Below are positions 44,855-54,691 of a DNA stretch of 64,000 bases, piece after piece. The notes under the pieces were generated by a model. The model had not been told where the DNA came from and made no database searches. It saw only the letters and a program-made list of their open reading frames with translations. A program made the position numbers and the translations under genes. Origin of the DNA: Exiguobacterium marinum DSM 16307 (GTDB lineage: Bacteria; Bacillota; Bacilli; Exiguobacteriales; Exiguobacteriaceae); NCBI RefSeq assembly GCF_000620845.1, contig NZ_KK211189.1, positions 368,501-432,500 of the forward strand, written 5' to 3'. Position 1 is the first letter of the stretch, and the number at the start of each line of letters is the position of its first letter.

Positions 44855-45481
44855 ATGCCGTTTCGCTTAAAACCTCATAAACCATACTCCTTCTTCATTG
44901 AACACACTGAGCGGAGCGGATCCAGACTGCTTGCGGACCAGCTTCATGAACAGTTGGCCAATGAAGCCCATCGCCCCATCGTCCTTGTTTGCATCGGTTC
45001 GGACCGTTCGACCGGTGATTCTCTCGGTCCCCTCGTCGGGACGTTCTTGGAAGAACGTCACATCCGAAATTTACACGTTTACGGCACGTTAACCAAGCCC
45101 GTACATGCGCTTAACTTGGTGGAAACGTTGCATGAGATTCAAACACGCTTTCATCAGCCGCTCATTATTGCCATTGATGCTTGCCTCGGTCGTTTGTCGA
45201 GTGTCGGGTATGTCTTTTTCTCAGAAGGGCCACTTGCCCCGGGCGCGGGTGTCCAAAAAGAACTTCCGGCAGTAGGCGCTTATAATATAAAAGCCGTCGT
45301 AAACGTGAGCGGGTTCATGGAAATGATGATTTTGCAGAATACCCGCCTTCATCTCGTTTATGAACTCGCACGCTTCATTACAGACGGGTTCGTCGACTTT
45401 GATGCACGCATCGGACGTCTTCATCATGAAGAGGCCGCCATCACACGACTTCGTCAGTCACGGGACGAATCAAAATCTTGA
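44855..45481 (+). CDS. yyaC: YyaC family protein
   Basis: A 208-residue protein with VLVCIGSDRSTGDSLGPLVG (about residue 45-64), IIAIDACLGRLSSVGYV and PAVGAYNIKAVVNVSG, the YyaC/Gpr-like fold. YyaC is described as a spore protease-like protein in spore formers. It is kept here next to parB in the Bacillus position. Start ATG 44855 is preferred over 44846, which is too near its ribosome site GAGAGG. Its last 28 bases overlap the end of parB on the opposite strand. Confidence 0.88.
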   Translation: MPFRLKPHKPYSFFIEHTERSGSRLLADQLHEQLANEAHRPIVLVCIGSDRSTGDSLGPLVGTFLEERHIRNLHVYGTLTKPVHALNLVETLHEIQTRFHQPLIIAIDACLGRLSSVGYVFFSEGPLAPGAGVQKELPAVGAYNIKAVVNVSGFMEMMILQNTRLHLVYELARFITDGFVDFDARIGRLHHEEAAITRLRQSRDESKS

Positions 45482-46236
45482 GGAGACAGCAACATCAAAA
45501 GTTGTTCGAGGTCGTCTTGTGAAAAGTATTTTAGTTCCAACACGCCCCCTTTTCTGCGTGGGCGAATCGATACATCCATTTGAAGACGCTCTGCAAGCAC
45601 CGCTTCGACCGCTTCGATATCTGCGTTCGATTGCTTCAGCGTCTTTTTTTCTGTCCGCTCTTTTTGTAAGTAACGCTCAAGGCGCCGGACCGTCCAATGC
45701 TCGGTGATGACGCGTTTTGCGATCTGTTCCATCAATTGTTCCGACTTCACACCTGTAATGGCCCGCGCATGACCCATCGTTAAATCTCCGACCATGACCG
45801 CGTGCTGAACCGCACTCGGTAAGCGAAGCAAACGTAAGCTGTTCGTCACGTGGCTTCTACTTTTCCCGACACGGTCTGCCAACTGTTGTTGCGTCAGTCC
45901 TAGCGTCTTCATCAATTGTTCATATGCGACCGCTTCTTCGATCGCGTTCAAGTCTGCTCGCTGTATGTTTTCAATCAAAGCTAGTTCCATGACCCGATCC
46001 GAGTCGGCCGTGACGATTAAAGCGGGAATGTCTTCTTGCCCGGCGAGTTTCGCAGCCTGAAATCGCCTTTCTCCGGCGATGATTTCATAGTATCCAGTCG
46101 CTTTTCGAACGACAATCGGCTGTAATACCCCGTAGCGCTCAATCGATTGACGCAATTCTTCGAGTTTTTCCACCTCAAATTGTTTCCGGGGCTGATTCGG
46201 GTTTGGGCGAATGAATTTTAAGGCTAATCGTTCCAT
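45454..46236 (-). CDS. parB: ParB/Spo0J chromosome-partition protein, N-terminally short
   Basis: A 260-residue ParB. The CTP-binding motifs are clear: QPIVVRKA, GERRFQAAK and ENIQRADLNAIEEA; the HTH SRSHVTNSLRLLRL matches Spo0J rather than Noc. It should load at parS and spread as a CTP-dependent clamp, recruiting SMC. Unlike B. subtilis Spo0J, it starts straight at the ParB/Srx core (MERLALKFIRPNPNQPRK), missing the ~20-residue leader with KGLGKGINALF that contacts ParA. AAGGAGG 7 bases before ATG 46236 fixes that start. No parA lies upstream; noc is 36 bases away. Confidence 0.93.
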   Translation of the reverse strand: MERLALKFIRPNPNQPRKQFEVEKLEELRQSIERYGVLQPIVVRKATGYYEIIAGERRFQAAKLAGQEDIPALIVTADSDRVMELALIENIQRADLNAIEEAVAYEQLMKTLGLTQQQLADRVGKSRSHVTNSLRLLRLPSAVQHAVMVGDLTMGHARAITGVKSEQLMEQIAKRVITEHWTVRRLERYLQKERTEKKTLKQSNADIEAVEAVLAERLQMDVSIRPRRKGGVLELKYFSQDDLEQLLMLLSPQDFDSSRD

Positions 46237-46272
46237 CTACAAACCTCCTTCATCGTATGAAAAAGCACGGAC

Positions 46273-47157
46273 TCATTTTTGAGGCCGCGCTTTCGGGATG
46301 CGAATTCGAATTTCAACAAATTCCTCTTCGTCTACTTCTTCAGTTTGGACATCAATCCCTGTTTTCCCAATCAAATCGATTGAGTCACGAATCGTGTTAA
46401 TGGCGATTCGCGTGTCGCGCGCAAAACTCTTCGTCCGACGACGTTGTTTTTTTGGCTTACGCTTTTCTTCCTCGATTGGCGTTGTCAAAAAGGCGACTCG
46501 CTCTTCCGTCTCCTTGACGTTGAAGTCTTGCTCCAATACTTCAGCGAGGACTTGGAGTTGCAATCCTTCTTCTTTTAACGGTAACAGTGCACGCGCATGT
46601 CGTTCATTGATCCGACGATCGCGAAGCGACTGTTTTACATCCTCAGGTAATTTCAACAAACGCAACTTATTGGCAATCGTCGACTGACTCTTCCCTAAAC
46701 TCTTCGCGAGCGCATCTTGAGTCAAGCCGTTCAAGGCAAGTAAACGATCGTATGCTTCCGCCTCTTCGATCGGGCTCAACTGCTCACGCTGCAAGTTTTC
46801 AATCAGGGCGAGTGCGGCTGTCGTATCATCGTCCATATCGCGAACGATTGCCGGGATTGCTGACCAACCGAGAGATTTCACCGCTCGGAAGCGACGCTCT
46901 CCGGCAATGATTTCATAGCAGTCCCCGTCTGCCTTTCGGACCACGATTGGTTGAAGCAGCCCGTGTTCCGAAATCGTCGTTGCCAGTTCTTCAATTTTAG
47001 CCGGTTCAAACACTTTACGTGGTTGGTAACGATTGGGACGTAATCGTGATAACGAGAGTTCCTGTACCGTGTCATCCGCTCGAACTTCCGCAATCTGAGT
47101 CACGGCAACTTCGTCTTTTCGATTCACACCGAACAATTTCGCAAATCTATTCTTCAA
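46273..47157 (-). CDS. noc: Nucleoid occlusion protein Noc
   Basis: A 294-residue ParB-family CTPase. It begins KNRFAKLFG, the amphipathic membrane-targeting helix of Noc, then has GERRFRAVK, ENLQREQLSPIEEA and the Noc HTH QSTIANKLRLLKL. A basic stretch (KPKKQRRRTKSFARDTR) and a C-terminal dimer domain complete it. It blocks FtsZ assembly over the chromosome. Located between rsmG and parB, as in Bacillus except that soj is absent. Start ATG 47157. Its binding sites are at 21933 and 43419. Confidence 0.94.
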   Translation of the reverse strand: MKNRFAKLFGVNRKDEVAVTQIAEVRADDTVQELSLSRLRPNRYQPRKVFEPAKIEELATTISEHGLLQPIVVRKADGDCYEIIAGERRFRAVKSLGWSAIPAIVRDMDDDTTAALALIENLQREQLSPIEEAEAYDRLLALNGLTQDALAKSLGKSQSTIANKLRLLKLPEDVKQSLRDRRINERHARALLPLKEEGLQLQVLAEVLEQDFNVKETEERVAFLTTPIEEEKRKPKKQRRRTKSFARDTRIAINTIRDSIDLIGKTGIDVQTEEVDEEEFVEIRIRIPKARPQK

Positions 47158-47216
47158 CGTCGGGCACCCCTTTTTATGTAAAAAAATAAGCAGACTCCAC
47201 CACTGGAATCTGCTTT

Positions 47217-47232
47217 TGTTTCACGTGAAACG
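47217..47232. promoter_or_regulatory. parS site upstream of noc
   Basis: TGTTTCACGTGAAACG matches the 16-base parS consensus at 15 positions. It lies between noc and rsmG, 60 bases upstream of noc. Confidence 0.88.
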
Positions 47233-47238
47233 ACATCA

Positions 47239-47955
47239 TCAGATAAGTGGCTCTTTCGCCGGCGTCCCCGCTTTACGCGGATATTTCCCGGGCGTTTTTC
47301 GTAGTTTATCTACAACTACGATATTACGCTCACTCATCTCTCCTGGCAATAGGAACTGGTGTGTCGATTTTTCTTTTCCGCCTAGAACAGCTAAAGCGTT
47401 TTTGGCATCTGCCATCTCGTCAGAAACCTTGGCCGCTTTAAGCGCGACGAAGCTTCCGCCTACTTTCGCGAGTGGTAAACAATATTCCGCCAACACGGTC
47501 ATGCGGGCAACCGCACGCGCTGTGACGACATCAAACTGTTCACGGAACTTTTTATTTTTCCCGAACTCTTCGGCGCGACCATGATGGAAAGCGACACCCT
47601 CAAGTCCGAGGGCAAGGGCCAACTCGTTCAAGAACGTGATGCGCTTATTCAATGAATCGATGATTGTGACGTGTAAGTGCGGAAATAAAATTTTAAGAGG
47701 AAGACTCGGGAATCCCGCCCCCGCCCCGACATCACATACCGTTTCGACTTTCGTGAAATCGAAGTGAAACGCTGCGCTGAGCGAATCATAAAAGTGTTTC
47801 AAATACACTTCTTCCTGATCTGTGATGGCTGTTAAATTCATTTTTTCGTTCCATTCGACAAGCATTTCGAAGTAGCGTTTGAACTGAGTGAGTTGTGTCT
47901 CATTCAATTCAAACCCTTCAGCTCGTAACGCTTCAATAAATTGAGATTCGTTCAT
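47239..47955 (-). CDS. rsmG: 16S rRNA (guanine527-N7)-methyltransferase RsmG (GidB)
   Basis: A 238-residue methyltransferase. The SAM motif is [17 protein letters not shown] near residue 70; [18 protein letters not shown] follows, typical of RsmG. It methylates G527 of 16S rRNA; loss gives low-level streptomycin resistance in other species. It is cotranscribed with mnmG, 4 bases after its stop, and followed by noc. GAACG..ATG of 47955 has only a weak ribosome site, in line with coupling to mnmG. Confidence 0.97.
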   Translation of the reverse strand: MNESQFIEALRAEGFELNETQLTQFKRYFEMLVEWNEKMNLTAITDQEEVYLKHFYDSLSAAFHFDFTKVETVCDVGAGAGFPSLPLKILFPHLHVTIIDSLNKRITFLNELALALGLEGVAFHHGRAEEFGKNKKFREQFDVVTARAVARMTVLAEYCLPLAKVGGSFVALKAAKVSDEMADAKNALAVLGGKEKSTHQFLLPGEMSERNIVVVDKLRKTPGKYPRKAGTPAKEPLI

Positions 47956-47959
47956 CGTT

Positions 47960-49846
47960 TCACTCCACCGTTGCGTATTGTCCTTGTTCGATGTAGACGA
48001 GCAAGATTGACACGTCTGCCGGGTTTACGCCTGAGATGCGTGACGCTTGTCCGATCGAAAGGGGACGAACTTGTTTTAGTTTTTGTTTTGCTTCTGTCGC
48101 GAGACCACCGATTGCATCGTAATCCAAGTTTTCTGGGATTCGTTTTTCTTCCATACGACGCATCTTCTCGACTTGTTCAAGCTGTTTGGAAATATAGCCT
48201 TCATACTTCACTTGAATCTCAACTTGCTCTTTCACTTCAAACGACAATTCTTCTGTTGATGGAACGACCGTCATGAGCGCTTCATAAGATACTTCCGGAC
48301 GTTTCAACAAGATGTTGGCATGCGTCGCTTCTTTGAGCGGGTGTGCACCGAGTGATTCGAGCATCGCATTGACTTCAGGTGTCGATTTAACGACAAGTGA
48401 CGCAAGTCGCTTCACTTCTTTTTCAATCGCTACACGCTTCTCGTTGAGGTGGGCATGACGATCTTCTGAAAGTAATCCGATCTCATACCCGATGTCGCTA
48501 AGTCGCAAGTCCGCGTTGTCATGACGCAACAAGAGACGATATTCGGCACGCGAAGTGAGTAGACGATACGGTTCGTTCGTCCCTTTCGTCACGAGGTCAT
48601 CGATCAAGACGCCGATATACGCTTGCGAACGGTCCAAGATGACAGACTCTTTACCGAGCACTTTGCATGCGGCGTTGATTCCCGCCATGATGCCTTGTCC
48701 GGCCGCTTCTTCGTAACCACTCGTCCCGTTGATCTGTCCTGCTGTGAAAAGGCCTGGGACTGCTTTTGTTTCGAGAGTTGGCCAAAGTTGAGTCGGTACG
48801 ACCGCATCGTACTCGATCGCATAACCCGGACGCATCATCTCTGAGTTTTCAAGACCTGGGATTGTCCGAAGCATTTGATGTTGCACGTCTTCTGGCATAC
48901 TCGTCGAGAAGCCTTGGACGTAAATTTCTTCTGTGTCGCGACCTTCTGGCTCCAAGAAGATTTGGTGACGCGGTTTATCGTTAAATCGAACGACCTTATC
49001 TTCAATCGATGGGCAATAACGTGGTCCCGTCCCTTTGATCGCGCCCGAATACATCGGTGAACGATGGAGGTTCTCATCAATCAATTGATGCGTGCGCTCA
49101 CTCGTGTATGTGAGCCAGCATGGAATTTGTTCGATCGGGTTCAAATCCGTCGATGTGTACGAGAAGAATGATGGATTCTCATCCCCCGGTTGAATCTCTG
49201 TTTTTGAGTAATCAATCGTTTTTCCGTCGATTCGTGGCGGTGTCCCCGTTTTGAATCGAACCAAGTCGAGACCGAGCTCTTCTAGATGCTTCGACAGCTC
49301 GACCGATGGCATTTGGTTGTTCGGACCGCTTTCATAAGCCAATTCACCGATGATGATTTGACCACGCATGAACGTTCCCGTTGTGACGATGACAGCTTTC
49401 GCGCGATATTCTGAACCCGTGTTCGTTACCACGCCGCGTACTACCCCGTCCTCAATCAACAAGCGTTCAACGAGTGCCTGACGAAGAAGTAAATTCGGCT
49501 CGTCTTCTAGCACTTTCTTCATATGATTTTGGTATTGGAATTTGTCCGCCTGTGCTCGTAACGCACGTACCGCCGGACCTTTCGATGTGTTGAGCATCTT
49601 CATTTGAATGTATGTCGCGTCAATCGCACGACCCATTTCCCCGCCGAGCGCATCGATTTCACGTACGACGATCCCTTTCGCCGGTCCACCGATTGAAGGG
49701 TTACAATACATGAATCCGACCATGTCTGGATTCATCGTCAGCATCGCTGTTTTCGCACCCATTCGAGCCGATGCGAGTGCCGCTTCGATCCCTGCGTGCC
49801 CGGCCCCGATGACGATGACGTCAAATTCGCCTGCCGTATAAGCCAT
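47960..49846 (-). CDS. mnmG: tRNA uridine-5-carboxymethylaminomethyl modification enzyme MnmG (GidA)
   Basis: A 628-residue FAD enzyme. The dinucleotide loop [19 protein letters not shown] opens the protein; [10 protein letters not shown] and [16 protein letters not shown] are conserved family blocks. With MnmE it makes the cmnm5 modification on wobble uridine of several tRNAs. GGAGG precedes ATG 49846; mnmE lies 16 bases upstream on the same strand. The order mnmE-mnmG-rsmG-noc-parB is the Bacillales order. Confidence 0.98.
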   Translation of the reverse strand: MAYTAGEFDVIVIGAGHAGIEAALASARMGAKTAMLTMNPDMVGFMYCNPSIGGPAKGIVVREIDALGGEMGRAIDATYIQMKMLNTSKGPAVRALRAQADKFQYQNHMKKVLEDEPNLLLRQALVERLLIEDGVVRGVVTNTGSEYRAKAVIVTTGTFMRGQIIIGELAYESGPNNQMPSVELSKHLEELGLDLVRFKTGTPPRIDGKTIDYSKTEIQPGDENPSFFSYTSTDLNPIEQIPCWLTYTSERTHQLIDENLHRSPMYSGAIKGTGPRYCPSIEDKVVRFNDKPRHQIFLEPEGRDTEEIYVQGFSTSMPEDVQHQMLRTIPGLENSEMMRPGYAIEYDAVVPTQLWPTLETKAVPGLFTAGQINGTSGYEEAAGQGIMAGINAACKVLGKESVILDRSQAYIGVLIDDLVTKGTNEPYRLLTSRAEYRLLLRHDNADLRLSDIGYEIGLLSEDRHAHLNEKRVAIEKEVKRLASLVVKSTPEVNAMLESLGAHPLKEATHANILLKRPEVSYEALMTVVPSTEELSFEVKEQVEIQVKYEGYISKQLEQVEKMRRMEEKRIPENLDYDAIGGLATEAKQKLKQVRPLSIGQASRISGVNPADVSILLVYIEQGQYATVE

Positions 49847-49861
49847 ATTCGTTCCTCCTTA

Positions 49862-51241
49862 TTATTTCCCAAGACAAAATTGTGAAAAGAGCTGGTCAAT
49901 CAAGCTCTCTTGTACGGTATCTCCATTGATTTCACCGAGCGTATCCCACGCACGACGTAAATCGATTTGGACCATATCGATCGGCATATTCATGACGGCA
50001 CTGCCGAGCGCCTCATCAATTTGGCCAATCGTTCGTTTGATTAACTGAATGTGTCGAGCGTTCGAGATATATGTCATATCCTGCGACTCGACGCCTTTTG
50101 CGAAGAAGAGGTTTGCAATGGCCGCTTCAAGCGCATCGATTCCCTCATCTAGTAAGAGCGACGTCGCCACGATCGGACGTCCTGCCGCTAGTTTCTCTAG
50201 CTTAGAAGAATCCATGTTTTGTGGCAAGTCCGTCTTATTGATGATGATGATGGCATTCATGTCTTTGACCGCTTCAAACAACGCCTCATCCTCAACTGTC
50301 AATCCTTCATGACCGTTCAAGACGAGAAGGACCAAGTCCGCAGCTTCCAATGCCTTCCTCGACTTCTCAACACCGATTCGTTCGACGATGTCTTCTGTTT
50401 CCCGAATCCCTGCAGTATCAATCAATTTGAGCGGAACGCCTTTCACATTGACGTATTCCTCAATCGTATCACGCGTCGTCCCAGCGATTTCTGTGACAAT
50501 TGCCTTCGTCTCTTGAACAAGCGTATTCATGAGTGAGGACTTTCCGACGTTCGGTCGCCCGATAATCGCCGTGCCCAAACCTTCACGTAAGATTTTCCCT
50601 TGCTTTGCTGTCTCAAGCAACTGCTCAAGGATGTGCTTGACTTCGCCAGCCTTCTCTTCGACGATGGCCTGTGTCATCTCTTCTGCATCATATTCCGGAT
50701 AGTCGATGTTGACCTCGACTGCCGCAATCGTCTCGAGTAATTGTTGGCGTAACTCACGAACGAGTCGTGATAATCGTCCTTCCATTTGAGACATCGCAAC
50801 GTTCATTGCCCGGTCCGTCTTCGCTCGAATCAGGTCCATGACCGCTTCTGCTTGAGATAAATCGATACGACCATTCAAAAAGGCGCGTTTTGTGAACTCG
50901 CCCGGTTCTGCTAAGCGGATATCGGATTGATCGAGAATGAGCTCAAGGACACGATTGACCGCCACGACGCCTCCGTGACAATTGATCTCGACGACATCTT
51001 CCCGAGTAAACGTCTTTGGCGCGCGCATGATACTGACCATGACTTCATCTACGACCTCGCCCGTTTCAGGACGTTTCAACGTTCCATAATGAATGGTATG
51101 TGAATCGACTGTTGTTAAGTCTTTTCCAGAAAACACATTGTTCACCGTTTCGACCGCCAAATCGCCCGATAATCGGACAATCCCGATAGCACCTTCACCC
51201 ATCGGTGTCGAAATCGCTGTAATCGTGTCAAACTCTAGCAT
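49862..51241 (-). CDS. mnmE: tRNA modification GTPase MnmE (TrmE)
   Basis: A 459-residue GTPase. It has the N-terminal formyl-THF binding domain ([20 protein letters not shown]), a helical domain split by the G domain (P-loop [16 protein letters not shown], then DTAGIRET and NKTD) and the C-terminal FCLGK with the catalytic Cys456. It forms the MnmEG complex that modifies tRNA. Start is ATG 51241, 7 bases after GGAGG; the longer 51265 frame has no site. It is first of mnmE-mnmG-rsmG. Confidence 0.98.
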   Translation of the reverse strand: MLEFDTITAISTPMGEGAIGIVRLSGDLAVETVNNVFSGKDLTTVDSHTIHYGTLKRPETGEVVDEVMVSIMRAPKTFTREDVVEINCHGGVVAVNRVLELILDQSDIRLAEPGEFTKRAFLNGRIDLSQAEAVMDLIRAKTDRAMNVAMSQMEGRLSRLVRELRQQLLETIAAVEVNIDYPEYDAEEMTQAIVEEKAGEVKHILEQLLETAKQGKILREGLGTAIIGRPNVGKSSLMNTLVQETKAIVTEIAGTTRDTIEEYVNVKGVPLKLIDTAGIRETEDIVERIGVEKSRKALEAADLVLLVLNGHEGLTVEDEALFEAVKDMNAIIIINKTDLPQNMDSSKLEKLAAGRPIVATSLLLDEGIDALEAAIANLFFAKGVESQDMTYISNARHIQLIKRTIGQIDEALGSAVMNMPIDMVQIDLRRAWDTLGEINGDTVQESLIDQLFSQFCLGK

Positions 51242-51411
51242 CTTTCTCCCTCCAAACCTAAACATCTTCTTCTATCATATGCATAACGAACCTACTATAC
51301 ACGATATTCGACTTGAACGAAAGCGTTCGCCCATCAATAAAGTCATTGCGAATCTTCCCATTATTTTCGTACAATAAAGGAATATATTTACATAGAAGAG
51401 AGGGTATGAAT

Positions 51412-52170
51412 GTGAAACAACAGACAGCGATTCAAGTTATCACCGAACGACTTAAGCAGGACGAAGCGGTTCAAGCCGTCTTTATGAAAGGTTCGTTCGG
51501 TCGAGGAGAAGAAGATGAACATTCCGATGTGGACCTCTATGTAATGGTTCAGCCTGACCAAGAGATATCCTTCCTGTCAAGACGTCTCGAGCACCTCCTT
51601 GCGTATCGCCCAATCTTGTTGAAAGATGAGATTCACATCGTCGCCCCACAACTCATTGTCGTATACGATGATTTTCTTCACGTCGACCTGTTCACCGTCA
51701 CGAAAGATTCGTTGAATCATCAAGACTCGATTCATGTGCTCTATGATCCGGCTCACCTTCTCTGCGCGCTTGAAAGTTCTTTGCAGTTAGATGATGTGTC
51801 GACGGGTGAGCATGCGTTCGATACGATTTGGTTCTTTTTCCAATATACGAAATCTCGCAATCGAGGTAACGGCATCTGGGCGACCGAGATGCTTCGGCAA
51901 GGGATGGTTCATTTCGCATATGTGTTAGCCGCCCACCACACACCTGAACGGGCATCGCTCGGCTTAAAAGATGTGGCACAACGACAAACAATCGATTTAC
52001 ATTCGTTTTATGACCAATTGACCCCCGCTTCGCACGAAAAGGCCGCCCGCATGTATATCGAGCGACTCAAAGAGGAGCAACCGTTCTTCGCGACATTACC
52101 CGGTTACGACGTATTCGGACCGTTCATGGAACAGTTGATTCAACGAGAAACAAGCCGCCCCCGTGTATAG
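51412..52170 (+). CDS. Nucleotidyltransferase domain protein
   Basis: A roughly 252-residue protein. The N-terminal MKGSFGRGEEDEHSDVDLYV carries the GS...DxD signature of the minimal nucleotidyltransferase superfamily, with both metal Asp residues. A C-terminal helical domain (residues 150-245) follows, with WFFFQYTKSRNRG. It resembles aminoglycoside-adenylyltransferase-like proteins, but the substrate is unknown. GAGGG is 7 bases before GTG 51412; ATG 51406 is 1-2 bases from it, so I favour GTG. It is on the plus strand, against the origin-arm trend, where jag would be expected. Confidence 0.75.
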   Translation: MKQQTAIQVITERLKQDEAVQAVFMKGSFGRGEEDEHSDVDLYVMVQPDQEISFLSRRLEHLLAYRPILLKDEIHIVAPQLIVVYDDFLHVDLFTVTKDSLNHQDSIHVLYDPAHLLCALESSLQLDDVSTGEHAFDTIWFFFQYTKSRNRGNGIWATEMLRQGMVHFAYVLAAHHTPERASLGLKDVAQRQTIDLHSFYDQLTPASHEKAARMYIERLKEEQPFFATLPGYDVFGPFMEQLIQRETSRPRV

Positions 52171-52181
52171 GGCGGCTTGTT
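52149..52181. terminator. Bidirectional terminator between the nucleotidyltransferase and HdeD-like genes
   Basis: AACAAGCCGCCC and GGGCGGCTTGTT form a perfect 12-base stem around a 9-base loop. It overlaps the end of the nucleotidyltransferase gene. Confidence 0.85.
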
Positions 52182-52183
52182 CT

Positions 52184-52729
52184 TTAGTAACGTGTTTGCC
52201 GTTTCGTCGAGCGAATCGTGAAATAGAGAACGAGTTCTAGCACAGCAATAGCGATGAGAATCCCACCGAACAGTTGGAACAGGACGAGCAGACTGCTGAA
52301 TGGATTCGTCAACATGAGAATCCCAACACCAATCCACAATATACTTCCAATCAAAAACCAGAGCCATCGTCCTGCCATTGATTGACGGTATCCAAGCGCT
52401 TGAATCAGGCGAATGATTCCACCAAATAAAAACAGTGCTCCGATTAAAATCGGAAGAAGGCTCGCTAACGTCTCTGCAAAGAAGAAGACAATCGCCCCCA
52501 ATATCAAATAAATTACCCCCATAAAGAAAGATGGTGGTAAACCTTCCTGTCGTCTGCGGATGCCTTGAAAAACCATCCATATACCCATAATGGCCAAATA
52601 TCCAGCAATCACATACACCATAACATCAAAGAAAAATCGAGGGTACAGCAGAATAAGAACACCGAGCACAAAATAAATGACAGCTTGCCATAATGTCGAT
52701 CGCTCCAAGCGGTGAATGAATGCTTCCAT
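52184..52729 (-). CDS. HdeD/DUF308 family membrane protein
   Basis: A 181-residue membrane protein with six hydrophobic segments, matching the DUF308 repeat twice (GVLILLYPRFFFDVMVYVIA, then GAIVFFFAETLASLLPILIG). HdeD is an acid-stress membrane protein in E. coli; the Bacillales members are uncharacterised. Start ATG 52729 lies 9 bases after AGGAGG. It is convergent with the nucleotidyltransferase gene and downstream of yidC. Whether it is cotranscribed with yidC is doubtful because a terminator lies between them. Confidence 0.85.
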   Translation of the reverse strand: MEAFIHRLERSTLWQAVIYFVLGVLILLYPRFFFDVMVYVIAGYLAIMGIWMVFQGIRRRQEGLPPSFFMGVIYLILGAIVFFFAETLASLLPILIGALFLFGGIIRLIQALGYRQSMAGRWLWFLIGSILWIGVGILMLTNPFSSLLVLFQLFGGILIAIAVLELVLYFTIRSTKRQTRY

Positions 52730-52795
52730 TTTTCTACACCTCCTTTTTTTATTCCTTTCTTTCTGTATTCCCGTCTCATCGACACGCAACCCCAC

Positions 52796-52832
52796 AAAAA
52801 AAAGCTGAGTGTCATGAGACACCCAGCTTAAT
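52796..52832 (-). terminator. Terminator of the rpmH-rnpA-yidC operon
   Basis: On the minus strand AGCTGGGTGTC and GACACTCAGCT pair with one mismatch around TCAT, followed by eight T residues. It stands where jag follows yidC in Bacillus. Confidence 0.88.
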
Positions 52833-52834
52833 GA

Positions 52835-53695
52835 TTATTTACGCTTTTTCTTTTTGTTTTTCTTTTCTTCTTCAGCAAGAGCTGCACGCTCTGCTTCTTT
52901 CGCAGCGATTTTCGCTTCTGCTGCTACCTTCATCTTCTCACGCATCGGGAGCATGATTGCCATCGTGACGATGATTGAGATGATATATCCGACTACCCAG
53001 TACAATGAGAGGGCAGCTGGAAGGTTGATTGACATGATAAAGATCATGACCGGGAAGATATAGAGCATCATCTTCAATTGTGGGTTCTGTTCTTGACCCG
53101 CCATTGAGATTTTTTGTTGTGCAAACGTCAAGATTGCCGCTAAAATTGGCAAAACAAATGTCGGATCCGGAGCACCGAGGTCAAACCATAAGAAGTTCGC
53201 CTCAAAAATCTCAGGTGTACGACGAATCGCATCATAGAACGCGAAGAGAATTGGCATTTGAATCAAGATTGGCAAACACCCTGCGAGCGGGTTGATTTGA
53301 TACTCTTGATAAAGTTTCATCATCTCTTCTTGGAGTTTACGTTGTGTTTCTTGGTCTTTCGAGCTGTACTTTTCACGAAGCTTCAGCATTTCTGGTTGCA
53401 ACACTTGCATTGCCCCCATACTCTTCGTCTGCTTGATCATGAGTGGGAGAATCAACAAACGAACGATGATTGTCGCAATGATGATTGAAATCCCGTATTG
53501 CCAAGGGCCACCTACTAAGTAAGCAACTTCCTTCAAAAGCCATGCGAGCGGCCATACAAAGTACTTCGACCAAAAACCTTCTGTGTCAGCCGTAACTGGT
53601 TCGGCTTGGATGGTAGACGGATCCACACAGCCTGCCATCAGCATGATGACCGCAGTCATGGCAGCGAGTAATCCTAATTTTAGCTTTTTGCTCAT
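52835..53695 (-). CDS. yidC: Membrane protein insertase YidC (SpoIIIJ/OxaA)
   Basis: A 286-residue lipoprotein insertase. The lipobox is MLMAGC (residues 17-22), after the signal peptide. Five membrane segments follow, with the conserved [20 protein letters not shown] and a basic C-terminal tail (KKNKKKKRK) that binds ribosomes. It inserts small membrane proteins. It is last in rpmH-rnpA-yidC. Only this YidC copy is in the window. GGAGG precedes ATG 53695. Confidence 0.97.
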   Translation of the reverse strand: MSKKLKLGLLAAMTAVIMLMAGCVDPSTIQAEPVTADTEGFWSKYFVWPLAWLLKEVAYLVGGPWQYGISIIIATIIVRLLILPLMIKQTKSMGAMQVLQPEMLKLREKYSSKDQETQRKLQEEMMKLYQEYQINPLAGCLPILIQMPILFAFYDAIRRTPEIFEANFLWFDLGAPDPTFVLPILAAILTFAQQKISMAGQEQNPQLKMMLYIFPVMIFIMSINLPAALSLYWVVGYIISIIVTMAIMLPMREKMKVAAEAKIAAKEAERAALAEEEKKNKKKKRK

Positions 53696-53800
53696 AGTTC
53701 CTCCTACACTTTCATTATCAATTCTTTTTTAACGCACACGTCGATCGGGCAATCTTATAAGACTCTGATTATATGAGAGAACAAATTCAGATTGTCATGG

Positions 53801-54145
53801 TCACCGGCCTTGCTTTTGCCAAACTTTCGACCGTTTGAATACGTGTTTCAAACTCTCGGTCACTTCCGACTGCGTTAATGCAGTCGCAGGCTTCCGGGCG
53901 ATGATGACATAATCATTTGGTGCAACGTTTGGTTCGAGCAATCGAAGCGACTCACGCATCAATCGTTTCATACGGTTCCGTTCCACAGAATTGCCAAGCT
54001 TTTTACTGACGGAAAGGCCCACTCTGAAATGCGCTTGATCCGCTTTGAGCGTGTAGACGACAAACTGACGATTGGCCACGGAGCGTCCTTCGCGAAACAC
54101 CGCTTGGAACTCTTCATTCTTTTGCAGGCGGTATTCTTTTTTCAA
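53801..54145 (-). CDS. rnpA: Ribonuclease P protein component
   Basis: A 114-residue basic protein. The RNR signature RNRMKRLMRES is near residue 55, following FVVYTLKADQAHFRVGLSVS. With the RNase P RNA it trims the 5' leader of tRNAs. The upstream start choices have poor spacing; TTG 54145 lies 8 bases after GGAG and gives KKEYRLQKNEEF, which aligns with B. subtilis RnpA (that gene also uses TTG). It is between rpmH and yidC in one operon. Confidence 0.95.
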   Translation of the reverse strand: MKKEYRLQKNEEFQAVFREGRSVANRQFVVYTLKADQAHFRVGLSVSKKLGNSVERNRMKRLMRESLRLLEPNVAPNDYVIIARKPATALTQSEVTESLKHVFKRSKVWQKQGR

Positions 54146-54255
54146 AATTCTCACTCCATCCTTCGCTTCAAAAATCGTCAACTAACATCATATCATATCC
54201 GCATCATTTGAACGAGGGAGAATCGATGAAATGCTACGTTTCTGTGACGAACTAA

Positions 54256-54292
54256 AAAATTGCCCGAGGACAGGATCCCCGGGCAATTTTTA
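54256..54292 (-). terminator. Hairpin after rpmH (attenuator or terminator)
   Basis: On the minus strand AAATTGCCCG and CGGGCAATTT pair around a 13-base loop, followed by TTTT. It is strong and lies between rpmH and rnpA, so rpmH should be expressed more than the downstream genes. Confidence 0.8.
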
Positions 54293-54299
54293 TTCGAAA

Positions 54300-54434
54300 T
54301 TATACAGTCAAGGCTTTGCGGCCTTTACGACGACGAGCAGCAAGAATGTTACGACCGTTTTTAGTCGCCATGCGTGCACGGAATCCGTGGACTTTCTTAC
54401 GCTTACGGTTGTTAGGATTGAAAGTTGGTTTCAT
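54300..54434 (-). CDS. rpmH: 50S ribosomal protein L34
   Basis: A 44-residue highly basic protein: [18 protein letters not shown] at the start and [12 protein letters not shown] at the end. This is the standard L34 sequence. GAGG sits upstream of ATG 54434. It is too short for a length cut-off of 60. First gene of the rpmH-rnpA-yidC operon, driven by a consensus promoter at 54504-54532. Confidence 0.98.
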   Translation of the reverse strand: MKPTFNPNNRKRKKVHGFRARMATKNGRNILAARRRKGRKALTV

Positions 54435-54503
54435 GGTTACAGCACCTCCTCAAGATTAACGCTCTATTAGCAAGTTATAGTTTCATTTAAGGCAGTCTTT
54501 AAG

Positions 54504-54532
54504 ATTATATAAATCGTTTCACCAATTGTCAA
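54504..54532 (-). promoter_or_regulatory. Consensus sigma-A promoter of rpmH
   Basis: On the minus strand TTGACA (54527-54532) and TATAAT (54504-54509) are exactly 17 bases apart, a perfect match to the sigma-A consensus. Confidence 0.9.
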
Positions 54533-54691
54533 TGTATTTTCGAGCAGTTTTCGAATTCAACGAATGAAGCGTTCTGGAATCTCTACTTGAAGGTGAAATT
54601 GATCTAGTTCATATGCTAGTAGAGGAAAAATTCATACACAACCTTTACACATTTTATAAACGGTCTTTATACATATTGATGTTGAGCCATT

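Noticed and set aside
47270..47300. ATTTCCCGGGCG near rsmG end as a Noc site
   Set aside because: Only the left half matches; the right arm diverges.
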